Of a DNA stretch of 64,000 nucleotides, positions 12,261 through 24,546 are shown piece by piece. The notes beneath the pieces were generated by a model. It had not been told where the DNA came from. It saw only the letters and a list, made by a program, of their open reading frames with translations, and searched no databases. Made by a program: the position numbers and the translations under genes. The stretch covers positions 744,001-808,000 of the forward strand of contig JACZZP010000019.1 of NCBI GenBank assembly GCA_015183035.1, given 5' to 3'. This DNA comes from Meloidogyne chitwoodi (Eukaryota > Nematoda > Chromadorea > Rhabditida > Meloidogynidae). Position 1 is the first letter of the stretch; every line of letters begins with the position of its first letter.

Positions 12261-12828
12261 GTCTGCTTAGCAATTTAGAAATTCTAAAAATATTCCTGAA
12301 AAAACTAAATACTTAATTTCACAACTAAAAATGAATATACTCAACACTAATGCTAATATATTAGGAATAACAACATTATATAATATGGAACCTTCTAATG
12401 ATACTTCATGAATGCATGGATTGAAACTTAAATATGTAAAATGGCTTCAATCAACCCTATACTAAAAGAACTATAAAAGTAAAAGAAAATTATTAAGTAA
12501 ATTTAAATAAAATTTTAAAAAATAGCCTTTTTTTGCTTTAAAAGAACAATACGAAAAAAGCATTGTTAAAAATTAAGGTCTCTTGTTTATAAGGAAGCAA
12601 AATCGAAAAGTCTAATCATTAATAAAAATTTTAGGATCGTGAAAGCAAACAAAATGACTCCAATACATTAACAAATGAACAAAAAATATACATATGTATA
12701 TTTTGTTTGGAACCTAAAAAAACAATTGACTAGAAAACATTATCAAGGTCGAAACTGTGAAGTCGAAATTTTTACAAAGAAAAAATTTTTATATATAAAT
12801 AAATAAAAATAAATTTTTATTTAAATTT
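12261..12828. other. AT-rich stretch without gene
   Basis: No recognisable gene, RNA or repeat before the duplicated segment at 12829. Confidence 0.4.
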
Positions 12829-12920
12829 TAAAAGTGCAAAAAAATCAAACAAAAACTACCAATCAAAAGAAAAAAATAAAATAAAAATTGTATTATTAGC
12901 CTAATAATAAATTGGCTTGA
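12829..12920. repeat. duplicated segment, copy B (pair of 1121-1214)
   Basis: Near-identical to 1121-1214, ending in agcctaataataaattggcttg. After it, 12921-13020 is unique GC-richer sequence (ttgcgcggattcttggcc...) that is absent from copy A. Confidence 0.75.
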
Positions 12921-13339
12921 GCAATTGCGCGGATTCTTGGCCTTCTGAAGCACGAAGTCAGAAAAGACCAAGATTCAGGATGAAGATACTGCTGAAAAAC
13001 AACGCAGTTTAAGAATAAATTGTAAATCCTGCATCTGTTGAAACATATAAACACATTGTCATGAAATTAACAAAATTTATGAAAAAGAAATTTAAAAAAT
13101 ATTAATAAAATTTATGATATAATTGTAATTAAATTATAAAATTATTTTTTATTGAAGAAAATAATAGTTGTACATGTGAAGTTATATTTAATGTTCAAAT
13201 ACAAAAAGCATGTTCTTCAAGTATATATTTATTTAAAAAGAAATTTTTTAATTTTATAACTCGATATGTATATTAAAATATAATTTAAAAATTTAATATT
13301 AAATTTAATAAAATTTAAGATAATCTTATAATATCAATA

Positions 13340-13629
13340 TCTAATTATATAATTGAGAATGTTTGTCTGTTTGTTTGTTTGTCCGGTTTTTATAGACAAG
13401 TAATTGGGGGAAGTGAAAATGGGGGGTTTTTATAGTAGGGTTTGCAACTTGAAATAAAGTTTAAGTTTGAACTTATAACTTGAAAATAAACTTGAAAATA
13501 AACTTAGAACTTGAAAATAAACTTGAATTGGATACTATATAAACCCTGTATTTTGATCAGTCTTTAATGCTACTTCATTTCAAAACAACAACAAAAACAA
13601 CATTGCTTGCTGCATTTTTTGTTTCAAAT
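13340..13629 (+). promoter_or_regulatory. promoter and leader shared with the 2.3-2.7 kb locus
   Basis: Aligns with 2390-2700: gtttgtctgtttgtttgtttgtccgg, then ttgggggaagtgaaaatggg, aaacttgaa-type short repeats, a TATA-like actatataaaccc at 13534-13546, and tgatcagtcttta leader sequence. Confidence 0.6.
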
Positions 13630-16005
13630 ATGGACGTCGACGAACCTTGCTGCTCCAGTGAAGCCATAAGAAAAGAAAGCCATGCTGAGGAGCTGAGTCA
13701 GAGACACAAGAGTCAGAGACACAAGAGTCAGAGACACAAGAGTCAGAGACACAAGAGTCAGAGACACAAGAGTCAGAGACACAAGAGTCAGAGACACAAG
13801 AGTCAGAGACACAAGAGTCAGAGACACAAGAGTCAGAGACACAAGAGTCAGAGACACAAGAGTCAGAGACACAAGAGTCAGAGACACAAGAGTCAGAGAC
13901 ACAAGAGTCAGAGACACAAGAGTCAGAGACACAAGAGTCAGAGACACAAGAGTCAGAGACACAAGAGTCAGAGACACAAGAGTCAGAGACACAAGAGTCA
14001 GAGACACAAGAGTCAGAGACACAAGAGTCAGAGACACAAGAGTCAGAGACACAAGAGTCAGAGACACAAGAGTCAGAGACACAAGAGTCAGAGACACAAG
14101 AGTCAGAGACACAAGAGTCAGAGACACAAGAGTCAGAGACACAAGAGTCAGAGACACAAGAGTCAGAGACACAAGAGTCAGAGACACAAGAGTCAGAGAC
14201 ACAAGAGTCAGAGACACAAGAGTCAGAGACACAAGAGTCAGAGACACAAGAGTCAGAGACACAAGAGTCAGAGACACAAGAGTCAGAGACACAAGAGTCA
14301 GAGACACAAGAGTCAGAGACACAAGAGTCAGAGACACAAGAGTCAGAGACACAAGAGTCAGAGACACAAGAGTCAGAGGACACAAGAGTCAGAGACACAA
14401 GAGTCAGAGACACAAGAGTCAGAGACACAAGAGTCAGAGACACAAGAGTCAGAGACACAAGAGTCAGAGACACAAGAGTCAGAGACACAAGAGTCAGAGA
14501 CACAAGAGTCAGAGACACAAGAGTCAGAGACACAAGAGTCAGAGACACAAGAGTCAGAGACACAAGAGTCAGAGACACAAGAGTCAGAGACACAAGAGTC
14601 AGAGACACAAGAGTCAGAGACACAAGAGTCAGAGACACAAGAGTCAGAGACACAAGAGTCAGAGACACAAGAGTCAGAGACACAAGAGTCAGAGACACAA
14701 GAGTCAGAGACACAAGAGTCAGAGACACAAGAGTCAGAGACACAAGAGTCAGAGACACAAGAGTCAGAGACACAAGAGTCAGAGACACAAGAGTCAGAGA
14801 CACAAGAGTCAGAGACACAAGAGTCAGAGACACAAGAGTCAGAGACACAAGAGTCAGAGACACAAGAGTCAGAGACACAAGAGTCAGAGACACAAGAGTC
14901 AGAGACACAAGAGTCAGAGACACAAGAGTCAGAGACACAAGAGTCAGAGACACAAGAGTCAGAGACACAAGAGTCAGAGACACAAGAGTCAGAGACACAA
15001 GAGTCAGAGACACAAGAGTCAGAGACACAAGAGTCAGAGACACAAGAGTCAGAGACACAAGAGTCAGAGACACAAGAGTCAGAGACACAAGAGTCAGAGA
15101 CACAAGAGTCAGAGACACAAGAGTCAGAGACACAAGAGTCAGAGACACAAGAGTCAGAGACACAAGAGTCAGAGACACAAGAGTCAGAGACACAAGAGTC
15201 AGAGACACAAGAGTCAGAGACACAAGAGTCAGAGACACAAGAGTCAGAGACACAAGAGTCAGAGACACAAGAGTCAGAGACACAAGAGTCAGAGACACAA
15301 GAGTCAGAGACACAAGAGTCAGAGACACAAGAGTCAGAGACACAAGAGTCAGAGACACAAGAGTCAGAGACACAAGAATCAGAGACACAAGAGTCAGAGA
15401 CACAAGAGTCAGAGACACAAGAGTCAGAGACACAAGAGTCAGAGACACAAGAGTCAGAGACACAAGAGTCAGAGACACAAGAGTCAGAGACACAAGAGTC
15501 AGAGACACAAGAGTCAGAGACACAAGAGTCAGAGGACACAAGAGTCAGAGACACAAGAGTCAGAGACACAAGAGTCAGAGACACAAGAGTCAGAGACACA
15601 AGAGTCAGAGACACAAGAGTCAGAGACACAAGAGTCAGAGACACAAGAGTCAGAGACACAAGAGTCAGAGACACAAGAGTCAGAGACACAAGAGTCAGAG
15701 ACACAAGAGTCAGAGACACAAGAGTCAGAGACACAAGAGTCAGAGACACAAGAGTCAGAGACACAAGAGTCAGAGACACAAGAGTCAGAGACACAAGAGT
15801 CAGAGACACAAGAGTCAGAGACACAAGAGTCAGAGACACAAGAGTCAGAGACACAAGAGTCAGAGACACAAGAGTCAGAGACACAAGAGTCAGAGACACA
15901 AGAGTCAGAGACACAAGAGTCAGAGACACAAGAGTCAGAGACACAAGAGTCAGAGACACAAGAGTCAGAGACACAAGAGTCAGAGACACAAGAGTCTGCG
16001 TATGA
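13567..16005 (+). CDS. putative giant pentapeptide-repeat protein, 812 aa
   Basis: The frame from ATG 13567 to the stop at 16003 stays open through three repeat dialects: about 45 SQRHK, about 77 ESETQ and about 30 RVRDT units. The switches are caused by single extra G bases near 14378 and 15534 (cagaggacac). N-terminal residues MLLHFKTTTKTTLLAAFFVSN look like a weak signal peptide. An alternative start at 13630 gives MDVDEPCCSSEAIRKES, the part best conserved at nucleotide level with the 2.7 kb locus. The product would run from very basic through acidic to mixed charge. No known domain. Because the unit has no stop in any forward frame, openness alone is weak evidence for coding. The shared TATA-bearing promoter is the stronger argument. 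Confidence 0.4.
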   Translation: MLLHFKTTTKTTLLAAFFVSNMDVDEPCCSSEAIRKESHAEELSQRHKSQRHKSQRHKSQRHKSQRHKSQRHKSQRHKSQRHKSQRHKSQRHKSQRHKSQRHKSQRHKSQRHKSQRHKSQRHKSQRHKSQRHKSQRHKSQRHKSQRHKSQRHKSQRHKSQRHKSQRHKSQRHKSQRHKSQRHKSQRHKSQRHKSQRHKSQRHKSQRHKSQRHKSQRHKSQRHKSQRHKSQRHKSQRHKSQRHKSQRHKSQRHKSQRHKSQRHKSQRHKSQRTQESETQESETQESETQESETQESETQESETQESETQESETQESETQESETQESETQESETQESETQESETQESETQESETQESETQESETQESETQESETQESETQESETQESETQESETQESETQESETQESETQESETQESETQESETQESETQESETQESETQESETQESETQESETQESETQESETQESETQESETQESETQESETQESETQESETQESETQESETQESETQESETQESETQESETQESETQESETQESETQESETQESETQESETQESETQESETQESETQESETQESETQESETQESETQESETQESETQESETQESETQESETQESETQESETQESETQESETQESETQESETQESETQESETQESEDTRVRDTRVRDTRVRDTRVRDTRVRDTRVRDTRVRDTRVRDTRVRDTRVRDTRVRDTRVRDTRVRDTRVRDTRVRDTRVRDTRVRDTRVRDTRVRDTRVRDTRVRDTRVRDTRVRDTRVRDTRVRDTRVRDTRVRDTRVRDTRVRDTRVRDTRVCV
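13697..15994. repeat. 15-bp minisatellite, unit gagtcagagacacaa, about 153 copies
   Basis: 2.3 kb of nearly perfect repeats. Two units carry one extra G (near 14378 and 15534), and one unit near 15375 has an A for G change. The 3' flank to about 16140 holds decayed units (gagtttgagtaagagaca and so on), as at the first array. Confidence 0.97.
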
Positions 16006-16230
16006 GCACTTGAAGCTGAATCGAAGACACTTATGACTGAGAAACTTGAGTAAGAGACATGTGAGTTTGAGTAAGAGACAGTTGATTCTTGAAGAGAGAC
16101 ATTTGATTCTGAGTTTGAGGCTCATGAGTCAGAAACATTTGAGTCTCAGTATTTTGTGTTTTGTTCTTTTAAAACGTTTGTAAGTGTAAAAGATTTATAG
16201 TTCAGGTTATTTTAAGTTTATTTTTTTTTG

Positions 16231-16271
16231 CTAGCGGAGAAGGACGCCCGAAGGGCGTCCATCTCCGCTAG
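16231..16271. repeat. GC-rich hairpin, 18 paired bases with one mismatch
   Basis: ctagcggaga-a-ggacgccc-gaa-gggcgtcc-a-tctccgctag forms a near-perfect stem-loop, strikingly GC-rich for the surroundings. It lies just 3' of the minisatellite locus. It shares tccgctag with 5708-5741. Possible roles are a foldback mini-element or a structured 3' end. The sequence does not distinguish them. Confidence 0.7.
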
Positions 16272-17393
16272 TTTCAAAAAATGATAGAAAAAATAGCTTT
16301 TAAACTAAATGAGAAAGGAAAAAAATGTTTTTTTTTTTAACTATTTATTAAATATTAAAACAAATACAACATATTATAATAAAATTGAAGCAGAAGAATG
16401 GATAAAGGTGCTTAATAATATTAATTAATTAAATTTTTAGCACATTAGTTGTTGCAGGACTAAATACAGCGTTTTCTTCAATTATTGTTAATTGGTTTTA
16501 TTTAAAATATAATATCAATTTATAATAAGTAATATATAAGAAGAGAGTTGTTTTTCTTTAACTATATTAAATAAGCCGATCTTGACTGTTTATACTAATG
16601 TTTTTGTCATTCATTCTGGAGTGTTTTTTAACTAAAAATTATATCTCTAATAATTTTAGCAAAAAATTATTTATGAAAGGTTAATTAATTAAATACTTAA
16701 AATTTCTTATACAAATTTAATAATAAAATATTTCAATTAAAGCTAATTATATAAGTAATTTGTATAATAATAATTACATAATAATTAAATCAAGGAAAAT
16801 AAGAATTATTTAACAAAAATAAAAATATAAATTATCGTGTTAACGCGTGTTAATAAATATAAACATAATTTAATAAAATTTTTATGCAAAAAAATACAAT
16901 TATTATTTTTAAATAAATATAAAAGTTATATGTATATAAAAAATAAAACAATAAATAAATAGAATTAAAAATTCTATTATTAAATTAAAAATGTTATAAA
17001 AAGATGATAATTAACTTGTCATAAAATATATTATTTATCTTACATTATTAATATTTATATAATTCTACTAAACTGTTTAAATATTTTTAATCATAAAAAT
17101 ATATTCAAGGAAAAAATCATCAAATTATCATTTTTATAATATATTCAATAACTAAATTTTAATCGAAATATATTTAGAGAATATACATTTGTTTATTTAT
17201 ATAAGATTAGTTATTTTATAATATTAAATGAAATAAGAGTTGATAAAAATATATTATATATACTAATATTTTTTAAATTTAGAAATATTTATTGATTTTT
17301 ATTTAAATATTTTAAATTAATTTAAAAAAATAAATAACACAGAATGTTAATAAAATTCATGAGCATTGAAAACAAAGAATTAGTTTATTTCAT
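16272..17393. other. AT-rich stretch without gene
   Basis: No open frame, RNA or repeat of note. It ends at the stop codon of the minus-strand secreted-protein gene. Confidence 0.5.
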
Positions 17394-20300
17394 TTAAATA
17401 AATAAAAATAACATTATTCTTATTGCATTCAAAAAAGTATAATTTATAAAATAGTCAATTAGAGCAAGCGGCAATTCTGTAAATGCAGGTTGGTAATAAA
17501 TTCCATAATTTATTACACAATCACTTGCAAACCATTTAGAATTTCGTACCATCAAATAACTATGGTACCCATCTTTTGTGATTAAACCTCTAGTCTTTCC
17601 ATTTATATATCCAATAATTAAATTTAAACTGGGTTTATCGGCATGGTCACTATAAATTAATTATAATTATATTTCGTGTTTACATACACACTTAAGTTCA
17701 TTACATAAAATTAAAACCCAACTAATACTTATAATGCATTAATTTGAATTTTATTAGAATTTTGTTACTAAACCAGTATATAAAATTTAATGAGAGAGAT
17801 ATATTCCGCAAATAATTCATTATTAATAAAGTTGACGATAAGTATCTGTGCAATTAGGACTGAGAGGTGTTTCAAAAGGAAATTATCTCACTTTTTATTA
17901 TACAAAATTATTACCGTATTACAGCAATGATATTAGAATTTGTTGAATTGAACCATTTTTTTGCCGAAATTGCGAGTTCAATTGATTCAATATTTTGTCG
18001 AATAATGGCAATATTTATGCCATTAATTGTTGTCAAGTTGCAATTATCTGCTGAACATATTGGTCCATGATACCATACGTCACCAATCCATGGTTCAGTA
18101 ATGAGTATATGGAAATGAAATCTAAATATTAATGTAACATAAAAATTATGGTACTTGTCCGTTATCCATACCCACTTTTTGCGGACAAGTTTTTATGGAC
18201 AAATATTTATATATAAATAGACAACTTGAATAATAAAAAAGTACATTCTTTATTTTCTATTCTATTTTTAAATTTTATTTTTTTAATTTGATATTTTTGT
18301 AGTTCAGTCTATCTTTTTATATTTGATTATTATTATTCTATTTATTTTATAATGAAAATTTGGGATTTGCCAACAACTGAAAAAGATGCCATCGAATCAA
18401 GGTAGTGGTCTTCTACATAAAACGAGAGTTTGTCGTAATGGTGACGAAATGAAACTTTATCACAAGCAACGTCCAGTTTGGCAAATGTGATAAATGTCTT
18501 CAACAGCTTGGTGTTCGCAGTGACAACTGGTTCATCATACGATACATTTTTGAACTTTTTTGAAGAAATTATGCTTGCTTGGAGGAAATTTTGGGCGTTG
18601 GAGTGAATTTTTATTGTAGTTGCTTATATAAATAAATAAATTTGTCCGCAAAAAGTGGGTAGGGATAACGGACAAGTACCAAAATTAATTTTAACAAAAA
18701 TCGAATTTAATAATTTTTTAAGAAAATATTCTTTAATAAATTTCCTTATATAAACGAATTAATAATCTTGCCCTAGAGAACCCCGCTTCATCAAAGAAAT
18801 GCCAATATTTTTAGCAGTAATATTATAATTTTGAACTGCAACTATATCTTCTTTTATAGTATTAAGTGCATAGCTGATCTGAGTTCCAGGCCATTGATTA
18901 TCCTAAATATTCATGAATATTTACCTTAAGGAATTGGTGTATAAAAATGGTTTTATATTTTTAATTAAATAAATATTTGCACATGTTATGTGCTATAATA
19001 AACGAATATTTACCAATTTAGTGGATATCCATTTTCCGACAAAATCTAGAATATCATATGCATCATTTAAAATATCATTCATATATTCATCCATTGCGAT
19101 TTCATCGCCAGATAAGGAAGCATTAGCACATGTGCCAGAAAATTGAAGCTAAAATTTGAATTTACTTTATATGATTTATTTTTATATTGTCAGAATTTAT
19201 ACAAATAAAAACAATATAGTTTATTAACTTTTTTTAGCAGAATTACATAAAATTTTGCTTACGAACCACTTTCATTATATCATTAGTTATCATTGAAACT
19301 AAAAATTGTCCAGTTTCTGTTTTGTCCTCATTAGCGACAAAAGCAGAGAGAAGTATGCAACTGATATATTTGAATAAATTTTATAATGTCATTTATATAT
19401 TTAAATTATCTAGCTTACTTTCCTGATTGATAATGCGATATTGTTAAATTTCGCATAACTTTAACAAAACCAATTAAATTATTTTGTTTACGTGACAATA
19501 AAGTATTAGTTTCTAAAATAAGTTTTTAATTAAATAAATAAATATAATTTTAAAAATATAAAAATTTTTTAAATTAATAAATTCAAACCAACAAATTAAA
19601 ATAGATATAAAATTCAAAAAAATTTTGATTATAATTAGTTCTACAAAGATCAAAATTTCAAATAAAAAGTTATAGATAGATTTATAAAAATACTTTGCGT
19701 GATTTATTTATAAACAATTAAGGTAATTAGATTTAAATATTTTTCTGAAAAAAGATCTGTAACAAATAAGATAAGAGCTTTTATATAAAATAATTTAAGA
19801 AAAATATTTTTTATTAATCTATTTAAAAATAAAATAGATATAAAATTCAAAAAAAATTTTCTTCTTGAAGTAATTAAAAAATATTTTTTTCTCTTAAAAT
19901 ATTTTAGAAAACTATTCTTTTTAATTTAAAAATTTTCTACATATATATTTGTAAAAACTGATTAAAAATAACTTTAATAATTTTTCCAAGGAAATAATTT
20001 AAAAGCAATAATAATTTACAATTTTCATATAAAAAACAATAATTAATAAAAAATAAAAAAATCCGGAAAGGATAAATAATTTATGAACTGTTAAATTTAT
20101 ATATTTGGCTTATTATTTATTAGACAAAATATCTTTATAATTAAATCATTACCTTTTTGAAGTCTCTCCATTTCAAGTACTGCCAAGTTATAATTTACAA
20201 AAAATAATTTCTTTAATATATCTTAATTATAAATATTTATAATATAGTTATTTTGAACCATTTTCTTTGTTTATTTTAAAAAATTATTTGTTTTGACAAC

Positions 20301-22925
20301 TTAGATTTTAAAATACGATAAAACATCATAATTTAATTTGTGGCGTTTAGTTTAAATTAATTTTAATTATAATAGGGGATTAATACTATATTATATGAAT
20401 TTTTTTATAATTTTATTATATAAAAATCTAATTTCTACCTGTTTTTATCGATTGATAGTCGGAAAAGCCAACTAGGTTTTCATTAAAATTCTTATTAAAT
20501 TTATTCTCAATTTGAAAGAAAATTTTTAAAAATGAGCTATATAGCAATTCTGTCGAATTATTTGGCGTTGGGCAAGAATCTTTTGTATGTTTTTTAATTC
20601 CCTATAATTTATATAAAAATAATAAATTTTTTATTTTAAAGCACTTTTTTCTTAATTGAACTAAAATTTATACCATTAATATTCTTATAGGACCATAAGT
20701 TATGCATGTTTTTATGAATTCCACTTTAGAAGCACGACGTATTGATACAAATGGACTCACTGCTTGAGCATAAAGAGCCTTAAATCAAGTAGCTTATCTG
20801 TTACATCCTTTAAATTACAAAAAATTAAAACGTACTAATCAAATTATTATCATTAAAAGATAATTATGGATCAAATGGTCAGATTGTAAACTTTTTTAAG
20901 ATTATGAGGAATAAGTTACAAATCTGTAGTTATTATTATATATAAATTTTGAGTTTAGAAATTTATAATTATAATCTTATAAATACACTGAAAATATTAT
21001 TAAATTTATAATTATAAAATCGAATGAAGTAGATAAGATTAATTTTTGTAAATATTTATGGATTTTGTAAAATAAATATTTTGGATTTTTGTAATAAATA
21101 ATTTTTTTCATAAAAAGCTGATCCCTACAAAAATTATAAAATTAATAAATCCTACATTGCTATAATAAATAAGATTTAAGTGATTCAGTATATTTCCTTC
21201 CATTGATTGTAAATTGACGTCCAAAGCTTTGAATTTATTTTTTACTTCTTCATGTAATTCGCGTATCGCGAGTTGTTCGGGAGAATCATGCTTAAATAAG
21301 TTATTGATTTGAATAATATTAAATTTATTTTTCAGATATATATTTAAGATTAATAAAACGTATAGACCAAAGTTGCCCAAATTTTTTAATGTTCACAATT
21401 AGTATAATAATTTAATGATTTAAATCAAATAAAAGTTTAAAAATCGAATATTTGTATAATGTTAATAAAAATTTGAATCATTCCTTATAATTAAATAATT
21501 TTTTATTAACTTTAAAAAAATCATACAGGAAATGATATATCCAGCCCTAATGCAACAAGAGCACCAACAGGGCCACAAATTTTCATAAAATGCTGCGCAT
21601 TTTTCTGATGAACTTTAGATGCTCTAAAAAATCGCTACTTGCAGAAGTAAGAGAAGCAAAATCTCTTGCAAGTCTGTGAACATCGCCCAATTCTATGAAA
21701 AAGATATTAATAAAAATTTTAATCGTTATTAAAGAATTTAAACATTAAAGCTAAATTAGGGAACATATTTTTCAATAAAAAATTTTAAATAATATTTTGG
21801 AATAAACAATTGTTATTAAAAATAAACAATAAATCTTATATTTAATTAGGTTGTAAACTAAATAAAGAGCCCCTCTGAGAAAAATTAAATAAACATTTTT
21901 TTAACTTCAGCAAGATATTTTTATTTTCAAGATTAGTACAATTATATTCCTTATTGAATCCTCATTTTTTTGACAATAGTTAGAAATCTCATATTTAAAT
22001 TTGGGGATTAGAGATAAAATAATATTTTATCAATTTTTGTGTATAAACATACTCAATTTAATTTTAAGCCACTTTCACAGAAAATAAAAATTTGAATTGA
22101 ATATTTTTCGATAGAGTAAAGTCTGATGAATATTTTGATATAAAAAATTTATGGAAAATCTTTGTTTTTTGAATTTTTATTAAAATTAGAAAAAAGATCA
22201 ATTTTGGCAATAATGCCAAAATTGTTTTTTGAGTAAAATAGGGGTAAAATCTCTTTTTAAAAATTTGTTTTTTGCATATTAGCATTACTTTTAAAAATTC
22301 TATTAAGTTTATAACAAATTAAAAAATAATATATAGTTTAAGAAAAACTCAAAAATCGACCTATTCAAATCCCTCACAAAAATGTACTTTGTTCAGAAGG
22401 ATATTTCAGACGAACTAATTTTTTTCCAAATTTTTTTTATTTATGAAATGAAAGAAGACATACGTACTGTACTATTGAAATATATTTTAAAGCCCATGTA
22501 AGTGTATTTGGCTTATTAAAAATTTTCGAAAAATTTTTAAAAAAAAAAGAAATTTTCACTATGTTTAGAAAAAAGCCAAAGCTCAATAAAAATAAAGCAA
22601 AATAATAGAAACTTTTATAGCTATAAAGTAAACATGTTATTTGATAAGATAAAAAAAAGAATTAGGCAAATCCATTAATAAATATAAAAGCTATGAATTT
22701 TTAAAAATTTTAAAATTAAGGGGGCTCATTATTTAGTTTACAACCTAAGTATTGAAGGAAATTATTTTTAAATAAGATTATATATTCCGAATTTTAATAA
22801 AAATCTTTTAAAAATGCGGGTATCAATAATTATAGGACTATGAACAATATAAAAATAAACTTACTGATTTGTTCTCCAGGTATTGTAGTTATTAATTGAA
22901 TAATTAATAAATATAAAAAAAGCAT
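17394..22925 (-). CDS. secreted nematode protein of unknown family, about 524 aa, 12 exons
   Basis: Exons from 5' to 3' on the minus strand: 22925-22865, 21692-21527, 21290-21156, 20778-20674, 20601-20439, 20179-20153, 19512-19419, 19360-19267, 19148-19014, 18902-18772, 18121-17915, 17649-17394. Phases agree throughout except inside exon 2. There the frame shifts by one base at a T TTT TTA run (21625-21631), so exon 2 is either damaged or mis-assembled. Exon 1 is a signal peptide (MLFLYLLIIQLITTIPGEQI). The mature part is helical, with segments such as KICGPVGALVALGLDI, HDSPEQLAIRELHEEVKNKF and WIGDVWYHGPICSADNC. The intron after exon 10 appears to use a GC donor (gcaaga). Introns 1 and 10 hold mariner- and Merlin-type elements. 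I do not recognise a named family. The secreted, nematode-type architecture is the main conclusion. Confidence 0.75.
18150..18680 (+). mobile_element. Merlin-type non-autonomous element in an intron
   Basis: Ends are inverted repeats of about 38-40 bp (ggtacttgtccgttatcc...actttttgcggacaa). Flanks are consistent with an imperfect 8-9 bp target duplication (aaaattat versus aaaattaa). The interior begins a transposase-like frame at 18352 (MKIWDLPTTEKDAIES), then frame-shifted GLLHKTRVCRNGDEMKLYHK and a tail with CDKCLQQLGVRSDNWF. That is the N-terminal zinc-binding pattern of ISXO2-like/Merlin transposases (C..NG..M, C..C, VR...WF). The catalytic domain is missing. It lies within intron 10 of the secreted-protein gene, on the opposite strand. 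Confidence 0.8.
21845..22749. mobile_element. mariner deletion derivative (MITE-like), 905 bp
   Basis: The left end (attaggttgtaaactaaata.agagcccc) and right end (gggggctcattatttagttt then acaacctaag) match the ends of the full mariner at 6177-7460 and are flanked by TA. The interior is AT-rich and carries no transposase remnant. Located in intron 1 of the secreted-protein gene. Confidence 0.88.
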
Positions 22926-24546
22926 CATTTAATTAGGATTTAATTTGATAATAAATAATATTATATTTTGCTATATTAAAAATTATTTAAAATAATCAAG
23001 AAATTTTCTTCTTTAATTATAAGCACTAAATTTAATAATTCAAATAAATTTTTAATCTTTTAAAGAAAAATAACAATTTTTAAATATTATTAAACGTTAA
23101 ATTGTCAATAAATGCTTTTAAAAAAATTCTCGCATATAAATATTTTTTATAAAAAAATTTAATACATACACTGTTTCCTATATTTATGTATAATAAACAA
23201 ATATAATCTAATTATTTTTTTAAACTTGGTTGTCTTGGAAACTACACGTCAAAAAATTATTTTAAATTAAAAAAAAATAAGTAATAAAACATTATTTATA
23301 TAAATGTGATAAAATGAAAATTTTAATGTAAACAATGAATTAAGGATTGAAATGATGAATTTTGAAATATTTTTTCATTCCTTCTATATAATTTTAAATT
23401 AATTTAAATTATATCAAAGTAATAATTAAATTTTTATAATATTTTAAGATTTATATATGAAAATAATTAATATTTGATTTTTAATAAATTTTTAATTATT
23501 TACATTTTACTCTTAAATTTTGAGCGGATCCGCCGTCAACAGAAATTTATCAATTTTTTTCATTAATATTATATTTTGTTAGTTTTATTTGTTTAAGTTT
23601 ATTAGTTATTGAATTTTTTTAAATAATTATAAAAAAAATAATAATGTCAATTTGTATAGCATTAGGCTTTTACTTTTTTAAAAATTATAAATTAATTATA
23701 AATTTTTATTTTTATTTCAAAAATTTTGTAAAAATTTTAATTTTTTATCTGATTCAGTTTTTTAAATTTATTAAATCATTTTCTAAAACAAAAGTAAAGT
23801 TATTTATCCTTTTATATGCTTCCTTTTCAATTGATTGCTTATTTTTTTACATATTTCTATAAATTAGTGATTATTTAAATCATATTAAGACAATTTTTTA
23901 TTTCCAATTCACGGTCAAAATAATTTGAAATATATTAAAAAGTTTACGTATTTTTTCCAATTTTATATTAATGTAAATTTTTGTGGATTAACTAATTGAA
24001 AATAATTAGACACTTTTCAAATTATTTAAAATTTTAATTTAAAGTTTTCATATTATTAAAATTATTATTTATAAATAATGACTAAAGAAAAATTAAAATG
24101 ATATCATCAATGTCCAAAAATTTAACTTCCTGAATAAAAAGTTGTTTTTCTCAAATAACAAATAAAATTTTTTTCTTTTTATTTATTTTTATTTGCCTTT
24201 TTATTTATTTAAATACATACATAAAGTTTACACATGATTTCATATATGTATATGTATTGTTGAGCTCTAATAAAAAATTTTATTTTGATAATTATTCATA
24301 TAATTTAAAAATTTATTTTATAAATATAAAATATGAACAGTAGTATATAGTTCAATTTAAAAACAATTTCTTGCAGAAAATGTTTTTAAATTGAACTATT
24401 TTTGTTAAATTTAAAAATATTTATTTTAATAAAAAATAAATAAATATATTTTATTTGTTTATTATGTAAAATAAATTTAAAAATTTATATAGAAAATATT
24501 TTTAATTTATTATTTTTATTTATCATGTTCTTTTTTCTTTTTTTAA
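22926..24546. other. AT-rich stretch without gene
   Basis: Only low-complexity open frames. A perfect-looking palindrome (agttcaatttaaaaac... / ...gtttttaaattgaact) at about 24350-24400 is the one visible structure. Confidence 0.45.

Noticed and set aside
13340..13629. Telomeric or subtelomeric origin of the minisatellite loci
   Set aside because: No telomere-type repeat is present and both arrays lie internally with gene-like promoters.
13580..16125. Minus-strand frames of SLTLV and CVSDS repeats across the second array
   Set aside because: Shadow frames of the repeat; nothing outside the array supports coding.
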